From an uncultured Tissierellia bacterium (GTDB taxonomy: Bacteria > Bacillota > Clostridia > Tissierellales > Peptoniphilaceae), in the NCBI GenBank assembly GCA_937923265.1, contig CALAJY010000010.1, positions 45,594 to 109,593 on the forward strand: 64,000 bases of DNA. The letters are read 5' to 3'. Below are positions 24,123 through 33,650 of the stretch, one piece after another (the stretch's first letter is position 1; the number at the start of each line of letters is the position of its first letter). The translations under genes and the position numbers were made by a program. The notes beneath the pieces are model-generated. The model searched no databases. It was not told where the DNA came from and worked only from the letters and a program-made list of their open reading frames with translations.

Positions 24123-25227
24123 CTATTGTCTTGCTTTCCAATTTAAATAGGCTTCCACAAAAGGATCCAGGTCGCCGTTCATGACCCGGTCGATGTTCCC
24201 GTTTTCCAGCCCCGTTCGATGGTCTTTGACCAGCGTATAGGGTTGGAAGACATAGGAGCGTATCTGGGCTCCCCAGGAAATCTGGGTGTATTTTCCCTGA
24301 ATATCCTCAATCTTTTCTCGATGCTCTTCTTCCTTCACGAGAATCAGACGGGAAATCAAAATCTCCATGGCTTTCGCACGATTCTGAATCTGCGACCGTT
24401 CATTCTGGCAGGTTACCACGATACCGGTGGGCAGATGGGTGATTCTCACCGCGGAATCGGTGGTGTTTACGTGCTGCCCTCCCGCTCCCGTGGACCGATA
24501 GGTATCGATCTTTAAATCCTTGTCTTCCAGCACGATATCCTCGGTGTCCTTGATTTCCGGGTAGACATCCACGCTGGCAAAGGAGGTGTGACGGCGACTT
24601 TGGGAGTCAAAGGGAGAAATTCGCACCAACCGATGCACCCCCTTCTCGCTCTTACACAGGCCGTAGGCGAATCGTCCTTCCACCTCCATGGAAACGGATT
24701 TGATTCCCCCCGCCTCCTCGGAATTTAAATCGGTAATCGTGACCCGAAAGCCCTTCTCTTCAAACCAGCGCAGATACATCCGTTCCAGCATCTCCGCCCA
24801 GTCCGTCGCTTCCAAACCGCCGCTTCCTGCGTGAATGGAAAAGTAGCAGTTGTTCTTATCATATTCTCCGGATAGCAGGGTCCGCGTTTCCATCTCCTGC
24901 AGCGATTTTTCGAGCCGTTTCAGGTCCGCTTCCAAATCGCCCTTTGCTTCCTGAAACTCGTCCTCATCCAGAAGCTCCGAAAATTCCTGAAGATCCCGAT
25001 AGGCTTGATCCATGTGATCGAAGTCATCCAAGAGTTCCTTTTTTTGGTTTAAATCCACCATCAGGCTCTGGGCTTTTTCGGAATTCTCCCAGAAATCCTG
25101 AGCCAAGGTCTTCTTGGTGAGTTCTTCCACTTCACTTCGCAGAGGTGCGATGTCAAAGAGAGCTCCTTAATTCTTCCAGCAGCTCTCCATTGTGGTCCAT
25201 TTGTTCTCGAAATTCATACTTTTCCAT
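24123..25227 (-). CDS. prfB: Peptide chain release factor 2 with programmed +1 frameshift
   Basis: RF2 terminates translation at UGA and UAA. The zero frame starts at ATG 25227 (GGAGGG ribosome site) and runs 24 codons (MEKYEFREQMDHNGELLEEL and RSSL) to an in-frame TGA at 25153-25155. Shifting +1 at CTT-TGA-C continues as DIAPLRSEVEELTKKT to the stop at 24123, giving 367 residues, the normal length. The slippery CTTTGAC is preceded by AGGAGC, an internal Shine-Dalgarno-like site at the usual distance. The main part has the codon-recognition SPF motif (RISPFDSQ) and the catalytic GGQ (GAGGQHVN). It lies 18 bases after secA, a common arrangement in Firmicutes. Confidence 0.96.
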
Positions 25228-25245
25228 GGACGCCCTCCCTCTCCT

Positions 25246-28047
25246 CTATTTATTCCGACCGTGGCAGTACTTATACTTCTTTCCGCTTCCGCAAGGACAG
25301 GGATCATTTCTGCCGATCTTCTTCTTTTTTCTGCGAACGGGTTGGCTTTCCGCCTGTTCCCCTTCTCCGCCGCCGGATTCCGAGGTGGCGACCGCAACCT
25401 GCGCTCTGCGCATCTGTGTTGCCGGGACAACATGGTAAATCAAGCGAACGGTGTCTTCGCGAATCGCCTGGTTCATCGCCGTGAACATATCAAATCCCTC
25501 GTTGGCGTAGGCTCTCACCGGATCATCATTGCCGTAGGCACGGATGTTGATTCCCTGGCGGAGCTGGTCCATGGCATCGATGTGGTCCATCCACTTGGTA
25601 TCCACGACACGAAGAAGAACAATCCGCTCCAATTCCCGCATGGTATCGGACCCAATCTCCTCTTCTTTCTTTTTATAGAGGAGATCTGCGATTTCCGTGA
25701 GCCGGTCCTTCAACTCCTGCTGGCTCATCTCCTTAATATTCTCTACTGCCAAGGCTCCCTGGGGCAGGAAGAGGGTGTTGAGATAGCTAAAGAGGCCTTC
25801 CAACTCCCATTGAGAAGATGGCGTCCCCAGTGCACAGAAGTTATCCACAGAGTCGGAAATCACGCTGTGAATCATATCCTTGATATAATCCTGCATGTTC
25901 TCCCCCGCTAAGACGCGGTTTCTCTCGCCATAAATCGTCTCACGCTGGACATTCATCACATCATCGTATTCCAGGACCCGTTTCCGCATGGCAAAGTTAT
26001 TCGATTCCACCTTCTTCTGGGCTCGCTCAATGGTCTTGCTCAAGAGCTTCGACTCCAGGGACTCTCCATCCGGGAACTGCTTGGATTCGGACAGCTTCTT
26101 CATCCGATCTCCCCCAAAGAGCCGCATCAGCTTATCTTCCAGGGAGATATAGAAGCGGGTTTCTCCGGGATCTCCCTGTCGGCCGGAACGACCGCGCAGC
26201 TGGTTATCGATTCGACGAGACTCGTGACGTTCGGTGCCCATGATGTAGAGACCGCCGGCTTCAATCACCTTTTTCGCATCCTCTTTGGACTTCTCTGCGA
26301 ATTCCGCCTTGAGCGTTTGGAACTTCTCCCGGGCCTCCAGGATTTGGGTTCCCGTTACGATGACCTCTTCGCCCTCGCCATAAGGGAAGGTATCCGAATC
26401 TTCCACATGGCGATAGCTGTCCGCCCATTCGATCATCTCATTCGGATAGCCCTGCTTGGACATCTCTTTCTTTGCCAAAAATTCCGGGTTTCCGCCGAGG
26501 ACGATATCGGTACCACGGCCCGCCATGTTCGTCGCGATGGTAACCGTTCCTAAGCGGCCCGCCTGGGCGACGATCTCGGCTTCCTTGGCATGCTGTTTCG
26601 CATTCAAAACGCTGTGGGGAATTCCCTGTTTTTTAATCAGTCCGGAAATCTTTTCGGAGGTTTCAATGTCAACCGTTCCTACCAGGATCGGTTGACCCGT
26701 GGCATGAACCCTTTTGATCTCTTCCACAATGGCATCGAACTTGTCTTTCTCGTGCTTATAAACCTGGTCCTCATGGTCCTTACGGATGACGGGGCGGTTG
26801 GTGGGAATGGCGATGACATCCATGTGGTAAATTTCGGAGAACTCCTCTTCCTCGGTCATGGCAGTACCGGTCATACCGGAGAGCTTTTCATACATACGGA
26901 AATAGTTCTGGAACGTGATGGTCGCCAGTGTCTTGGACTCGCTCTTGATCTCCACGCCTTCCTTGGCTTCAATCGCCTGGTGCAGGCCGTCGGAATAGCG
27001 ACGACCTTCCATGATACGACCGGTAAACTCGTCGACAATCTTTACTTCGCCGTTGACCACGACATAGTCAATGTCCCGACGCATGGTGGTCCGAGCCTTA
27101 AGGGCCTGGTTGATATAGTGCATGAGTTCCATGTGCTCGGGATCGGAGATGTTGTCCACATGGAAATATTGCTCGGCCTTGGCATTTCCCTTTTCGGTCA
27201 GATTGGCCGTCTTTCTCTTTTCATCCACCAGATAATCGACCGTCTCTTCTTTATGCTCCGCCGTGAGCATGTCCAACTTGTTGAGCTCTTCGCTGGGATC
27301 CAGAACACGGCCGGTTAGGGTCTGAATAAAGGAATTCGCTCGGGAGTACATCTCCGTGGAAGGATCGCCTTCTCCGGAAATGATCAAGGGGGTTCTCGCC
27401 TCATCGATCAAAATGGAGTCGACCTCGTCGACGATGGCATAGTGAAGTTTCCGCTGCACCGTGTCTTCTTTATAAATGGCCATGTTGTCACGAAGATAAT
27501 CAAAGCCAAACTGGTTGTTGGTACCGTAAGTAATGTCCGCCCGGTAGGCCTCCTGGCGCTGCTGGGTGTTCAACCCATAAATCACGCAGCCCACGGTCAT
27601 CCCCAGATATTCATAGACCTTTCCCATCCACTCCGAGTCACGCTGGGCCAGGTAATCATTTACGGTGACGATATGGACACCCTCTCCCGCAATGGCATTC
27701 AAATAGGCTGGCATGGTAGCCACCAAGGTTTTTCCTTCACCGGTCTTCATCTCGGCGATTCGCCCTTGGTGAAGAATAATTCCACCGATGACCTGGACGG
27801 GGTAGGGCTTTTGTCCCAACACTCTCCAAGCCGCCTCGCGGCAAACGGCGAAAGCTTCCGGCAGCAAGTCTTCCAGGCTTTCCCCCTTCTTGTAGCGTTC
27901 CTTAAATTCTGCCGTTTTATCTCGTAATTGAAGGTCCGTCAGCCCCGTCATCGTATCTTCCAGGCGGAGGACTGCATCAACCATTGGCTTGATTTTGTTA
28001 ATCTCCTTGTCGCTAAAGGATTTCGTCAAAAAGCTAAAAAGTCCCAT
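25246..28047 (-). CDS. secA: Preprotein translocase ATPase SecA
   Basis: This 933-residue motor drives preproteins through SecYEG. It has Walker [12 protein letters not shown], the [15 protein letters not shown] box, the preprotein cross-linking region, second nucleotide-binding domain motifs ([26 protein letters not shown]) and the C-terminal zinc-binding tail with [13 protein letters not shown]. Length is slightly above average. The ATG has a GAGGATGA ribosome site. It is followed by prfB and preceded by hpf after a 147-base gap, all on the minus strand. The window's many secreted and lipid-anchored proteins would be clients. Confidence 0.97.
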   Translation of the reverse strand: MGLFSFLTKSFSDKEINKIKPMVDAVLRLEDTMTGLTDLQLRDKTAEFKERYKKGESLEDLLPEAFAVCREAAWRVLGQKPYPVQVIGGIILHQGRIAEMKTGEGKTLVATMPAYLNAIAGEGVHIVTVNDYLAQRDSEWMGKVYEYLGMTVGCVIYGLNTQQRQEAYRADITYGTNNQFGFDYLRDNMAIYKEDTVQRKLHYAIVDEVDSILIDEARTPLIISGEGDPSTEMYSRANSFIQTLTGRVLDPSEELNKLDMLTAEHKEETVDYLVDEKRKTANLTEKGNAKAEQYFHVDNISDPEHMELMHYINQALKARTTMRRDIDYVVVNGEVKIVDEFTGRIMEGRRYSDGLHQAIEAKEGVEIKSESKTLATITFQNYFRMYEKLSGMTGTAMTEEEEFSEIYHMDVIAIPTNRPVIRKDHEDQVYKHEKDKFDAIVEEIKRVHATGQPILVGTVDIETSEKISGLIKKQGIPHSVLNAKQHAKEAEIVAQAGRLGTVTIATNMAGRGTDIVLGGNPEFLAKKEMSKQGYPNEMIEWADSYRHVEDSDTFPYGEGEEVIVTGTQILEAREKFQTLKAEFAEKSKEDAKKVIEAGGLYIMGTERHESRRIDNQLRGRSGRQGDPGETRFYISLEDKLMRLFGGDRMKKLSESKQFPDGESLESKLLSKTIERAQKKVESNNFAMRKRVLEYDDVMNVQRETIYGERNRVLAGENMQDYIKDMIHSVISDSVDNFCALGTPSSQWELEGLFSYLNTLFLPQGALAVENIKEMSQQELKDRLTEIADLLYKKKEEEIGSDTMRELERIVLLRVVDTKWMDHIDAMDQLRQGINIRAYGNDDPVRAYANEGFDMFTAMNQAIREDTVRLIYHVVPATQMRRAQVAVATSESGGGEGEQAESQPVRRKKKKIGRNDPCPCGSGKKYKYCHGRNK

Positions 28048-28194
28048 GTCATCCTCGATTCTTTAATGTTTCAGTGCATACACGGGTATTCTACCATGTT
28101 TTCTCATACTTTTGTATAGGAAATCTATGATGAAACATTTCTAAGAAAGAGGCCGGCATGGGACTCTTCAAAATTTTACAAGTTTTCGGGAATC

Positions 28195-28743
28195 TCAGCT
28201 TCTCTTAGCGGGAAGCAAAAGACCGTAGTCTCCCTTCTTTCTCCGATAGATCACGCTCATATCCTCAATTTCCGAATTATAGAAGAGAAAGAAATCATGG
28301 CCCAGCAGTTCCATCTGGAGGGCCGCTTCCTCCGGGTTCATCGGCCGGATGGGAATCTCCTTCACCCTCTCAATCACCGGGGCATCCTTGGATTGCGCCT
28401 CTTCCGGTAGGTCCTCAATGGAATCGAAGCGGATGGAGTCTTTTGCTTGCCGTCTCTTCTGAAGCTTGGTTTTGTATTTCCGCACCTGGGAGACCAAACC
28501 GGCAATGCATTGGTCCACGCTCTGAAGCATATCAAAGCTTGTTTGATCCGCCCGGAGAATGGTGTCCGAGGCGGGAATCGGAATCGTAATCTCTACCCTC
28601 CGCTGTTTTCCAATGGTCTCCATGGTTACCGTGCAAGGAACCTCATCGCTGAAATACTTATCCAGGCGTTGCACCTTTTTCAGGGTCTCCTCTTTAAAGT
28701 TGTCCCGCAGTTGGATGTTCTTTCCATAAAATTGTACTTTCAT
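28195..28743 (-). CDS. hpf: Ribosome hibernation promoting factor, long form
   Basis: This 182-residue protein binds ribosomes and dimerises them to inactive 100S particles in stationary phase. The N-terminal S30AE domain (1-105: MKVQFYGKNIQLRD through the basic YKTKLQKRR helix) is joined by an acidic linker to the C-terminal dimerisation domain (about 125-182, with MNPEEAALQMELLGHDFFLF and IYRRKKGDYGLL). Both domains mark the Firmicute long form. The ATG at 28743 has an AAAGGAGGAG site. It precedes secA, as in many Firmicutes. The upstream intergenic region contains a DnaA-box-like cluster. Confidence 0.94.
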   Translation of the reverse strand: MKVQFYGKNIQLRDNFKEETLKKVQRLDKYFSDEVPCTVTMETIGKQRRVEITIPIPASDTILRADQTSFDMLQSVDQCIAGLVSQVRKYKTKLQKRRQAKDSIRFDSIEDLPEEAQSKDAPVIERVKEIPIRPMNPEEAALQMELLGHDFFLFYNSEIEDMSVIYRRKKGDYGLLLPAKRS

Positions 28744-28903
28744 GGTCTCCTCCTTTCCTTGCTCTCTCTATACCCAATATCCATCCGAACGAATAATTTC
28801 TAACTTGCCCTCCTCCCCTCCTGCATAAAAAGTAAGGGAAAGCCCCCAATTCCTGCCGGATGCATAAATATATTTTCATTTCTGTTTTCCCCAGTTTTCC
28901 CCT

Positions 28904-29010
28904 TTATCCACAATTCTCTCAGGAAAATCGGTGGATAAAGGGGATAACTTCGAAAAAGTCCAAGAACTTCCCACCGGTTACCCACATTTTATCCACAAAG
29001 TGGTGGATAA
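28904..29010. promoter_or_regulatory. DnaA-box-like cluster
   Basis: Two exact TTATCCACA sites lie on the plus strand (28904-28912, 28989-28997), two TTATCCACC sites on the minus strand (28930-28938, 29002-29010) and one TTACCCACA (28978-28986). The last pair forms TTATCCAC-N6-GTGGATAA, an exact inverted repeat. A weaker TTCTACACA follows at 29049-29057. An AT-rich stretch lies next to the cluster. Confidence 0.65.
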
Positions 29011-29221
29011 GTCGGGGGAAAGGAAACGGTTGACAAAGGCGAAAAACCTTCTACACAAAAAAATCTCGTTGGAAAATAAAGGGAATAACGAATAAGAATA
29101 AAATATCTTGTGTTTTTTCGGGTTACGGAATCCATATTTTGTACGCGAACATTCGTTCCTCTGTAGATAAATGAATGAATATTTAAAGTCAAAAAAATTT
29201 AAAATTCATGTAAAATGCATC

Positions 29222-29250
29222 AAAAAAATGACCCGGTAAAAACCGGGCCA
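29222..29250 (-). terminator. Rho-independent terminator of the suf operon
   Basis: On the minus strand a GGCCCGGT / ACCGGGTC stem is followed by A and seven T, six bases after the sufU stop. Confidence 0.9.
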
Positions 29251-29256
29251 TCTTTC

Positions 29257-29706
29257 CTAGGCGTTTTCGTCTTTTTTGTTCTTATCCATCATGTCCGCCA
29301 GCGTTCGCCAGGCCAGGACCGCGCATTTGACCCGCTGGGGCATGTGGGAGATATCCTTCAATGCCACGGCATCGCCCAGCTTCTCCTCCAGCTTCTCCTC
29401 ATCGCTTTCCTCTCCCTTGATCATGGCGAGAAAGGTGTTCACCTGATCCAGGGCCTCCTCAACCCGTTCTCCCTGAATCAATTCGCACATCAGAGAAGTG
29501 GAGGCTTGACTGATGGCGCAGCCATGGCCGGTAAACGAAGCCTTTTCAATCACGTCGCCGTTCATCTTTAATTCCAGCCGGATATCATCCCCGCAGCTCG
29601 GGTTATGGCCCCGCTCGGTATGCGTAGCATCCTCCAGGGAATGCTTGTGATCCGAGTTCCGGGAGTGCTGCATCACAATCTGGGAATAAATCTGTTTCAT
29701 GTCCAT
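29257..29706 (-). CDS. sufU: Fe-S cluster assembly / sulfur acceptor protein SufU
   Basis: This 149-residue zinc protein accepts sulfur from SufS and passes it to the SufBCD scaffold. Three conserved Cys are visible: NPSCGDD (C38), GHGCAIS (C63) and VKCAVLAW (C128), with the SufU-type insertion between the second and third. The open frame continues far upstream inside sufS, but ATG at 29706 has an AAAGGAG site six bases away and gives normal length. A second ATG two codons later is possible. It is the last gene of sufCBDSU, directly before the terminator. Confidence 0.94.
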   Translation of the reverse strand: MDMKQIYSQIVMQHSRNSDHKHSLEDATHTERGHNPSCGDDIRLELKMNGDVIEKASFTGHGCAISQASTSLMCELIQGERVEEALDQVNTFLAMIKGEESDEEKLEEKLGDAVALKDISHMPQRVKCAVLAWRTLADMMDKNKKDENA

Positions 29707-29755
29707 GTGTTTCTCCTTTCCCGGGGAAACCCCAACATCGGGTTCCTCTCCTCGG

Positions 29756-31033
29756 TTAATCCAGCCCCATCGTCTTTCGAACCACAGTGATGGAAGCCAG
29801 GAAGTGGTCCACTTCTTCTTTTGTGTTATAGAAGGCAAAGCTTGCTCGACAGGAGGCCGTGATTCCCAACGCCCGGTGGAGCTGCTGGGCGCAGTGATGG
29901 CCGCTGCGAATCGCAACGCCCTCGGAGTCCATGATCGTGGAAACATCATGGGGATGGACTTCCTTAATATTGAAGGCCACCGCCGCCCCGCGCGGAGCAT
30001 GAACCGGGTGATACACCACAACATCCTCCCGCTTCCGAAGCTCTCTTGCACAGTATTCTCCCAGGGCTTGCTCATAGCGCTCAATCTTATCCATGCCGAT
30101 GGCGTCCATATAATCAATGGCCGCCGTAAGTCCCACGACGCCTCCGACGTTCTGGGTCCCGGCTTCAAATTTGTAGGGAAGGGGCGCAAAGGTGGACTCC
30201 TGGTCATAGACATATTCAATCATCTCGCCGCCACGGAGGAATGGGGACATGCGGTCAAAGAGATCCTTTTTTCCATAGAGCACACCGATTCCAAACGGAG
30301 CCAGCATCTTATGTCCCGAGAAGGCCAGAAAATCACAATCCATATCCCGAACATCCACCTTTTCATGGGGAACAAGTTGTGCCCCATCCACCATCACCAG
30401 GGCTCCCCGCTCATGGGCAGCGGGAATGATCGTCTTTAAGTCGGTTACCGTGGAAAGCACATTCGAGGCGCCGGTGATCGAAACCATCTTGGTATGGGGA
30501 TTCAGCTTCTTGTGAAAATCCTCCATGTCCAAGGCGAAATCCTCATTCAGCTTGATATAGACCAGCTTTGCCCCCGTTTTCCGACAGACCATCTGCCAAT
30601 TGACGGAGTTGGAATGGTGTTCCATCCGGCTGATGAGGATCTCATCCCCTTCCTTCAGCTGCGAAAGTCCCCAGGTGTAGGCCACAAGATTGAGGGATTC
30701 CGTGGCATTCCGGGTGAAGACAATCTCCTCATGTTCCTTGGCGTTGATCCATTCGCGAATCCGCTCCCGACCCGCCTCATAGCACTCGGTCGAAGCGAGG
30801 CTCAACCGGTGGTTGCCCCGAAGGGGGTTGGCGTTTTTATAGCGATAGTACTCTGCCAACGCCTGAATCACCGCTTCCGGCCTTTGCGTGGTCGCGGCAT
30901 TATCCAGGTAAATGACCGGATCCTCCTCCTGCAGATAGGGGAAGTCTTTTCGCACTGCTTCCAGGGAGAAGCCGGGATTCTTTAGAAGGGAAAGAAGCTC
31001 TTCCTGGCTCATTTCCTTATTTTTGTCGGTCAT
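29756..31033 (-). CDS. sufS: Cysteine desulfurase SufS
   Basis: This 425-residue PLP enzyme removes sulfur from cysteine as a persulfide for Fe-S assembly. Visible features are the N-terminal YLDNAATTQRPEAV, the cofactor-binding ATESLNLVAYTW and MEHHSNSVNW, the PLP lysine in FSGHKMLAPFGIGVLYG, and the catalytic loop Cys in SGHHCAQQLH. This fits the group II (SufS) type. The N-terminus overlaps the sufD end by 17 bases. SufU lies downstream, its usual partner in Firmicutes. Confidence 0.96.
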   Translation of the reverse strand: MTDKNKEMSQEELLSLLKNPGFSLEAVRKDFPYLQEEDPVIYLDNAATTQRPEAVIQALAEYYRYKNANPLRGNHRLSLASTECYEAGRERIREWINAKEHEEIVFTRNATESLNLVAYTWGLSQLKEGDEILISRMEHHSNSVNWQMVCRKTGAKLVYIKLNEDFALDMEDFHKKLNPHTKMVSITGASNVLSTVTDLKTIIPAAHERGALVMVDGAQLVPHEKVDVRDMDCDFLAFSGHKMLAPFGIGVLYGKKDLFDRMSPFLRGGEMIEYVYDQESTFAPLPYKFEAGTQNVGGVVGLTAAIDYMDAIGMDKIERYEQALGEYCARELRKREDVVVYHPVHAPRGAAVAFNIKEVHPHDVSTIMDSEGVAIRSGHHCAQQLHRALGITASCRASFAFYNTKEEVDHFLASITVVRKTMGLD

Positions 31034-32138
31034 CAGACATCATCCTTTCATGAATCTCTTTTTTCAGCGCCGTCCGAAGGTCCGCATCGGAAATCCGCTC
31101 CAGCGTCGGCTGCATTCTTGCCTCCACCACCAGACTCTCCGCTTCCTGCCGAGACAGGCCCCGGCTCATCAGATAAAAGAGGATGCCCTCATCCATACGG
31201 CCCGCCGAAGCGGCGTGATTTCCTTCCACATTGTCTTCATGGGCGAGAAGAAGGGGAACATCGATGGACTTGGCCTCATCGCTCATCAAGATCGCCAGGG
31301 ATTCCTCATCTCCCTTGGATCCGTAGGAGCCTTTCAGGAAATCCAGGGTTCCTCGGAAGCTCTTCTGCGACTTGCCGCCCACCGCTCCATTTGCCTGAAC
31401 CTCTGCCTGGCTGTAGGGGCCCCGATGTCTCACGTTGTAGAATAAATCCAGCTTTTGCTCATGTTGCGTGATATAGGAAGCGTAGGCCGTGAGCTTGGAT
31501 TCAAAACCAATCAGATTCACATCCACATTGCTGTTTGCCCGCTTTCCGCCCAGGTCCACCTGGGTGATGTGCAGCGTGCCGCCGTCCGCGATATCCGCTA
31601 AAATGGATAGATTATTCACGGACTGTTCATTCAGCTGTTGCACAAGAATGAGCTGAATTTCCGCATCCTCTTCCACTTTTATGGCAATGGTACCATTTCG
31701 ATAGCCTGCCGTATCATCCTTCGAAACAAGGCGGTAGAGGACCGCCCCGCAGTGTCCCACGGGAGCCGTCACATAATGCAAATCCAACAAGACGGGATCG
31801 TCGTGAGAGAGGCCCAGCGTGAACTCGGCAACCTCTCCCTCCCGCAGGGACAGCGCATCCTTGAGGTTAGCGTGCTGCGCAAGCTGGTCCTTTAAGGCCC
31901 GAGAGATTCCTCGAAACTGCTTCTCTCCCGCGGACCCATAGGAAGTCTCCTCCAAAGAGAAGGGCGCTTCCGTGATCTTTTCCTGATAGCCGGTGATGTC
32001 GCCCGCTTTTTCGAGACCTGCATACGGCTTTCCTTCCACTTCCCGGAATTCCGTCTCCGTATCATTGACCTTCAACCAACGGTTTGTGAGGGAAGGAAGC
32101 CGACTGCCATGGGTTTGTTTCTCTGTCATCTTTTCCAT
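31017..32138 (-). CDS. sufD: Fe-S cluster scaffold protein SufD
   Basis: This 373-residue SufB/D-family protein has the C-terminal beta-helix typical of the family, with FRGTLDFLKGSYGSKGDEES, LLAHEDNVEGNHAASAGRMDEGILFYLMSRGLSRQEAE and a conserved His-Ala-Ala region. It complexes with SufB and SufC for cluster assembly. Its ATG overlaps the sufB stop by one base (TGATG). It is shorter than sufB and lacks SufB's longer N-terminal domain, which supports the assignment as SufD. Confidence 0.93.
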   Translation of the reverse strand: MEKMTEKQTHGSRLPSLTNRWLKVNDTETEFREVEGKPYAGLEKAGDITGYQEKITEAPFSLEETSYGSAGEKQFRGISRALKDQLAQHANLKDALSLREGEVAEFTLGLSHDDPVLLDLHYVTAPVGHCGAVLYRLVSKDDTAGYRNGTIAIKVEEDAEIQLILVQQLNEQSVNNLSILADIADGGTLHITQVDLGGKRANSNVDVNLIGFESKLTAYASYITQHEQKLDLFYNVRHRGPYSQAEVQANGAVGGKSQKSFRGTLDFLKGSYGSKGDEESLAILMSDEAKSIDVPLLLAHEDNVEGNHAASAGRMDEGILFYLMSRGLSRQEAESLVVEARMQPTLERISDADLRTALKKEIHERMMSDDRQK

Positions 32139-33649
32139 CAGCCAATCGCTCCTTTCAGCTCCAGGGTAATGAGGTTATTCATTTCCACCGCGTATTCCAT
32201 CGGTAATTCCTTGGCGACGGGCTCCGCAAAGCCTCGGACAATCATCGCCTTTGCCTCATCCTCCGGAATCCCCCGACTCATCAGGTAGAAAATCGCATTC
32301 TCGTCGATTCGGCCGATCTTGGCCTCATGACCCAAGTCCACATCCTGGTTTTCAATGCGGATGGAAGGAATCGTGTCCGACCGGCTCTCGGAATCCAGCA
32401 TCAGGGATTCGCAGGCAACCGTGCTCTTTGTTCCCTTGGCCTGTTTTCCGATTTCAACGGTCCCGCGATAGATGGCAACGCCACCCCCCTTGGAAATCGA
32501 CTTGGAGTTAATGGAGCTCATGGTGTCTTTTCCTTGATGAATCACCTGGGCTCCTGTGTCCAGATACTGGCCTTTTCCGGCAAAGGTGATGCCCGTAAAC
32601 TCGTTCTTTGACCGGTCCCCCTGCAGAATGGTGGTCGGATAGAGCATGGAGCAGGCACTTCCAAAGGAGCCGGAAACCCATTCCATGGAGGCATCCTCTC
32701 CCACCTTGGCCCGCTTGGTGTTCAGGTTGTACATGTTCCTGGACCAGTTTTCAATGGTGGAGTACCGAAGGCCCGCCCGGTCCTTGACAAAGAGTTCCAC
32801 CGCTCCCGCATGGAGGTTGATGGTGTTGTACTTCGGTGCCGAGCAGCCCTCGATAAAGTGCACATAGGCCCCCTCTTCCACGATGATCAGGGTGTGCTCA
32901 AACTGGCCGGCTCCGGGGGCGTTGAGGCGGAAATAGCTCTGAAGGGGAATGTCCACCTTGACGCCTTTGGGAACGTAGACGAAGGAGCCGCCCGACCAGA
33001 CCGCATAGTGCAGCGCTGCATAGCGGTGGAGACGAGGGGGAATCAAGGTTCCGAAATACTGCTTGACCAACTCCGGGTACTCGCGAACGCCCGTTTCAAA
33101 ATCCGTGTAGACCACACCCTGTTCCAGGAGGTAATCTTTCATATTATGGTAGACAATCTCCGAATCGTATTGGGCTCCCACACCGGCAAGCTGTTCCACT
33201 TCCGCCTCGGGAATCCCCAGTTTATCAAAGGTGTCCCGAATCTCGTCGGGAACCTGGTCCCAGCTGGATTCCATCTGTGCCTTGGGACGAATATAGGTGG
33301 AAATCTTGTTCATGTCCACGGGCGAAAGGTCGGGTCCCCAAGTGGGATTTGGCGTTTCATTGAAAATCTTCAACGCCTCCAACCGCTTGGCAAGCATCCA
33401 GTCCGGTTCCTGCTTATTGGCAGAAATCTCTCGCACAATTTCCTCCGTCAAGCCATTCTCTGCCTTGAAAGAATATTCAAATTTATTTTTAATGTCGTAG
33501 ACACCGCGATCCTGGTCCGGGACGGCAGAGCGCTGCTTCTCCAAAATGGCGGAGTTCTTTCTCCGTTCGCGCTCTTCCTTGCACCGAATATGGCGATCCG
33601 CCGCCACTTGCTCCCTTTCCTCGCGGCCGGCGACCTTTTTCTCGGTCAT
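32138..33649 (-). CDS. sufB: Fe-S cluster scaffold protein SufB
   Basis: This 503-residue scaffold has the family landmarks DRGVYDIKNKFEYSF, SYFRLNAPGAGQFEHTLIIVEE, EGCSAPKYNTINLHAGAVE, the FTGITFAGKGQYLDTGAQV region and the C-terminal HEAKIGRIDENAIFYLMSRG. A basic, charged extension of about 37 residues precedes the point where related SufB proteins normally begin. The start is ATG at 33649, one base after the sufC stop and preceded by GAGG at good spacing. An earlier in-frame ATG at 33661 has a worse ribosome site. Confidence 0.94.
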   Translation of the reverse strand: MTEKKVAGREEREQVAADRHIRCKEERERRKNSAILEKQRSAVPDQDRGVYDIKNKFEYSFKAENGLTEEIVREISANKQEPDWMLAKRLEALKIFNETPNPTWGPDLSPVDMNKISTYIRPKAQMESSWDQVPDEIRDTFDKLGIPEAEVEQLAGVGAQYDSEIVYHNMKDYLLEQGVVYTDFETGVREYPELVKQYFGTLIPPRLHRYAALHYAVWSGGSFVYVPKGVKVDIPLQSYFRLNAPGAGQFEHTLIIVEEGAYVHFIEGCSAPKYNTINLHAGAVELFVKDRAGLRYSTIENWSRNMYNLNTKRAKVGEDASMEWVSGSFGSACSMLYPTTILQGDRSKNEFTGITFAGKGQYLDTGAQVIHQGKDTMSSINSKSISKGGGVAIYRGTVEIGKQAKGTKSTVACESLMLDSESRSDTIPSIRIENQDVDLGHEAKIGRIDENAIFYLMSRGIPEDEAKAMIVRGFAEPVAKELPMEYAVEMNNLITLELKGAIG

Positions 33650-33650
33650 T

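Larger units (their letters stand above)
28744..29256. other. Long intergenic region between hpf and sufU
   Basis: This 513-base region has no credible gene. From left to right it holds the presumed hpf promoter area, a cluster of DnaA-box-like sites (28904-29010), an AT-rich block (about 29040-29220) and the suf terminator (29222-29250). Short open frames here have no ribosome sites and read through the DnaA-like repeats. Confidence 0.7.

Noticed and set aside
28744..29256. A bona fide chromosomal oriC
   Set aside because: There is no dnaA, dnaN or rpmH nearby, and no change of gene strand across the site. Kept only as a DnaA-box-like cluster.
29707..30219. Upstream extension of the sufU frame
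   Set aside because: It runs through sufS in a wrong frame. SufU of normal length starts at 29706 with a good ribosome site.
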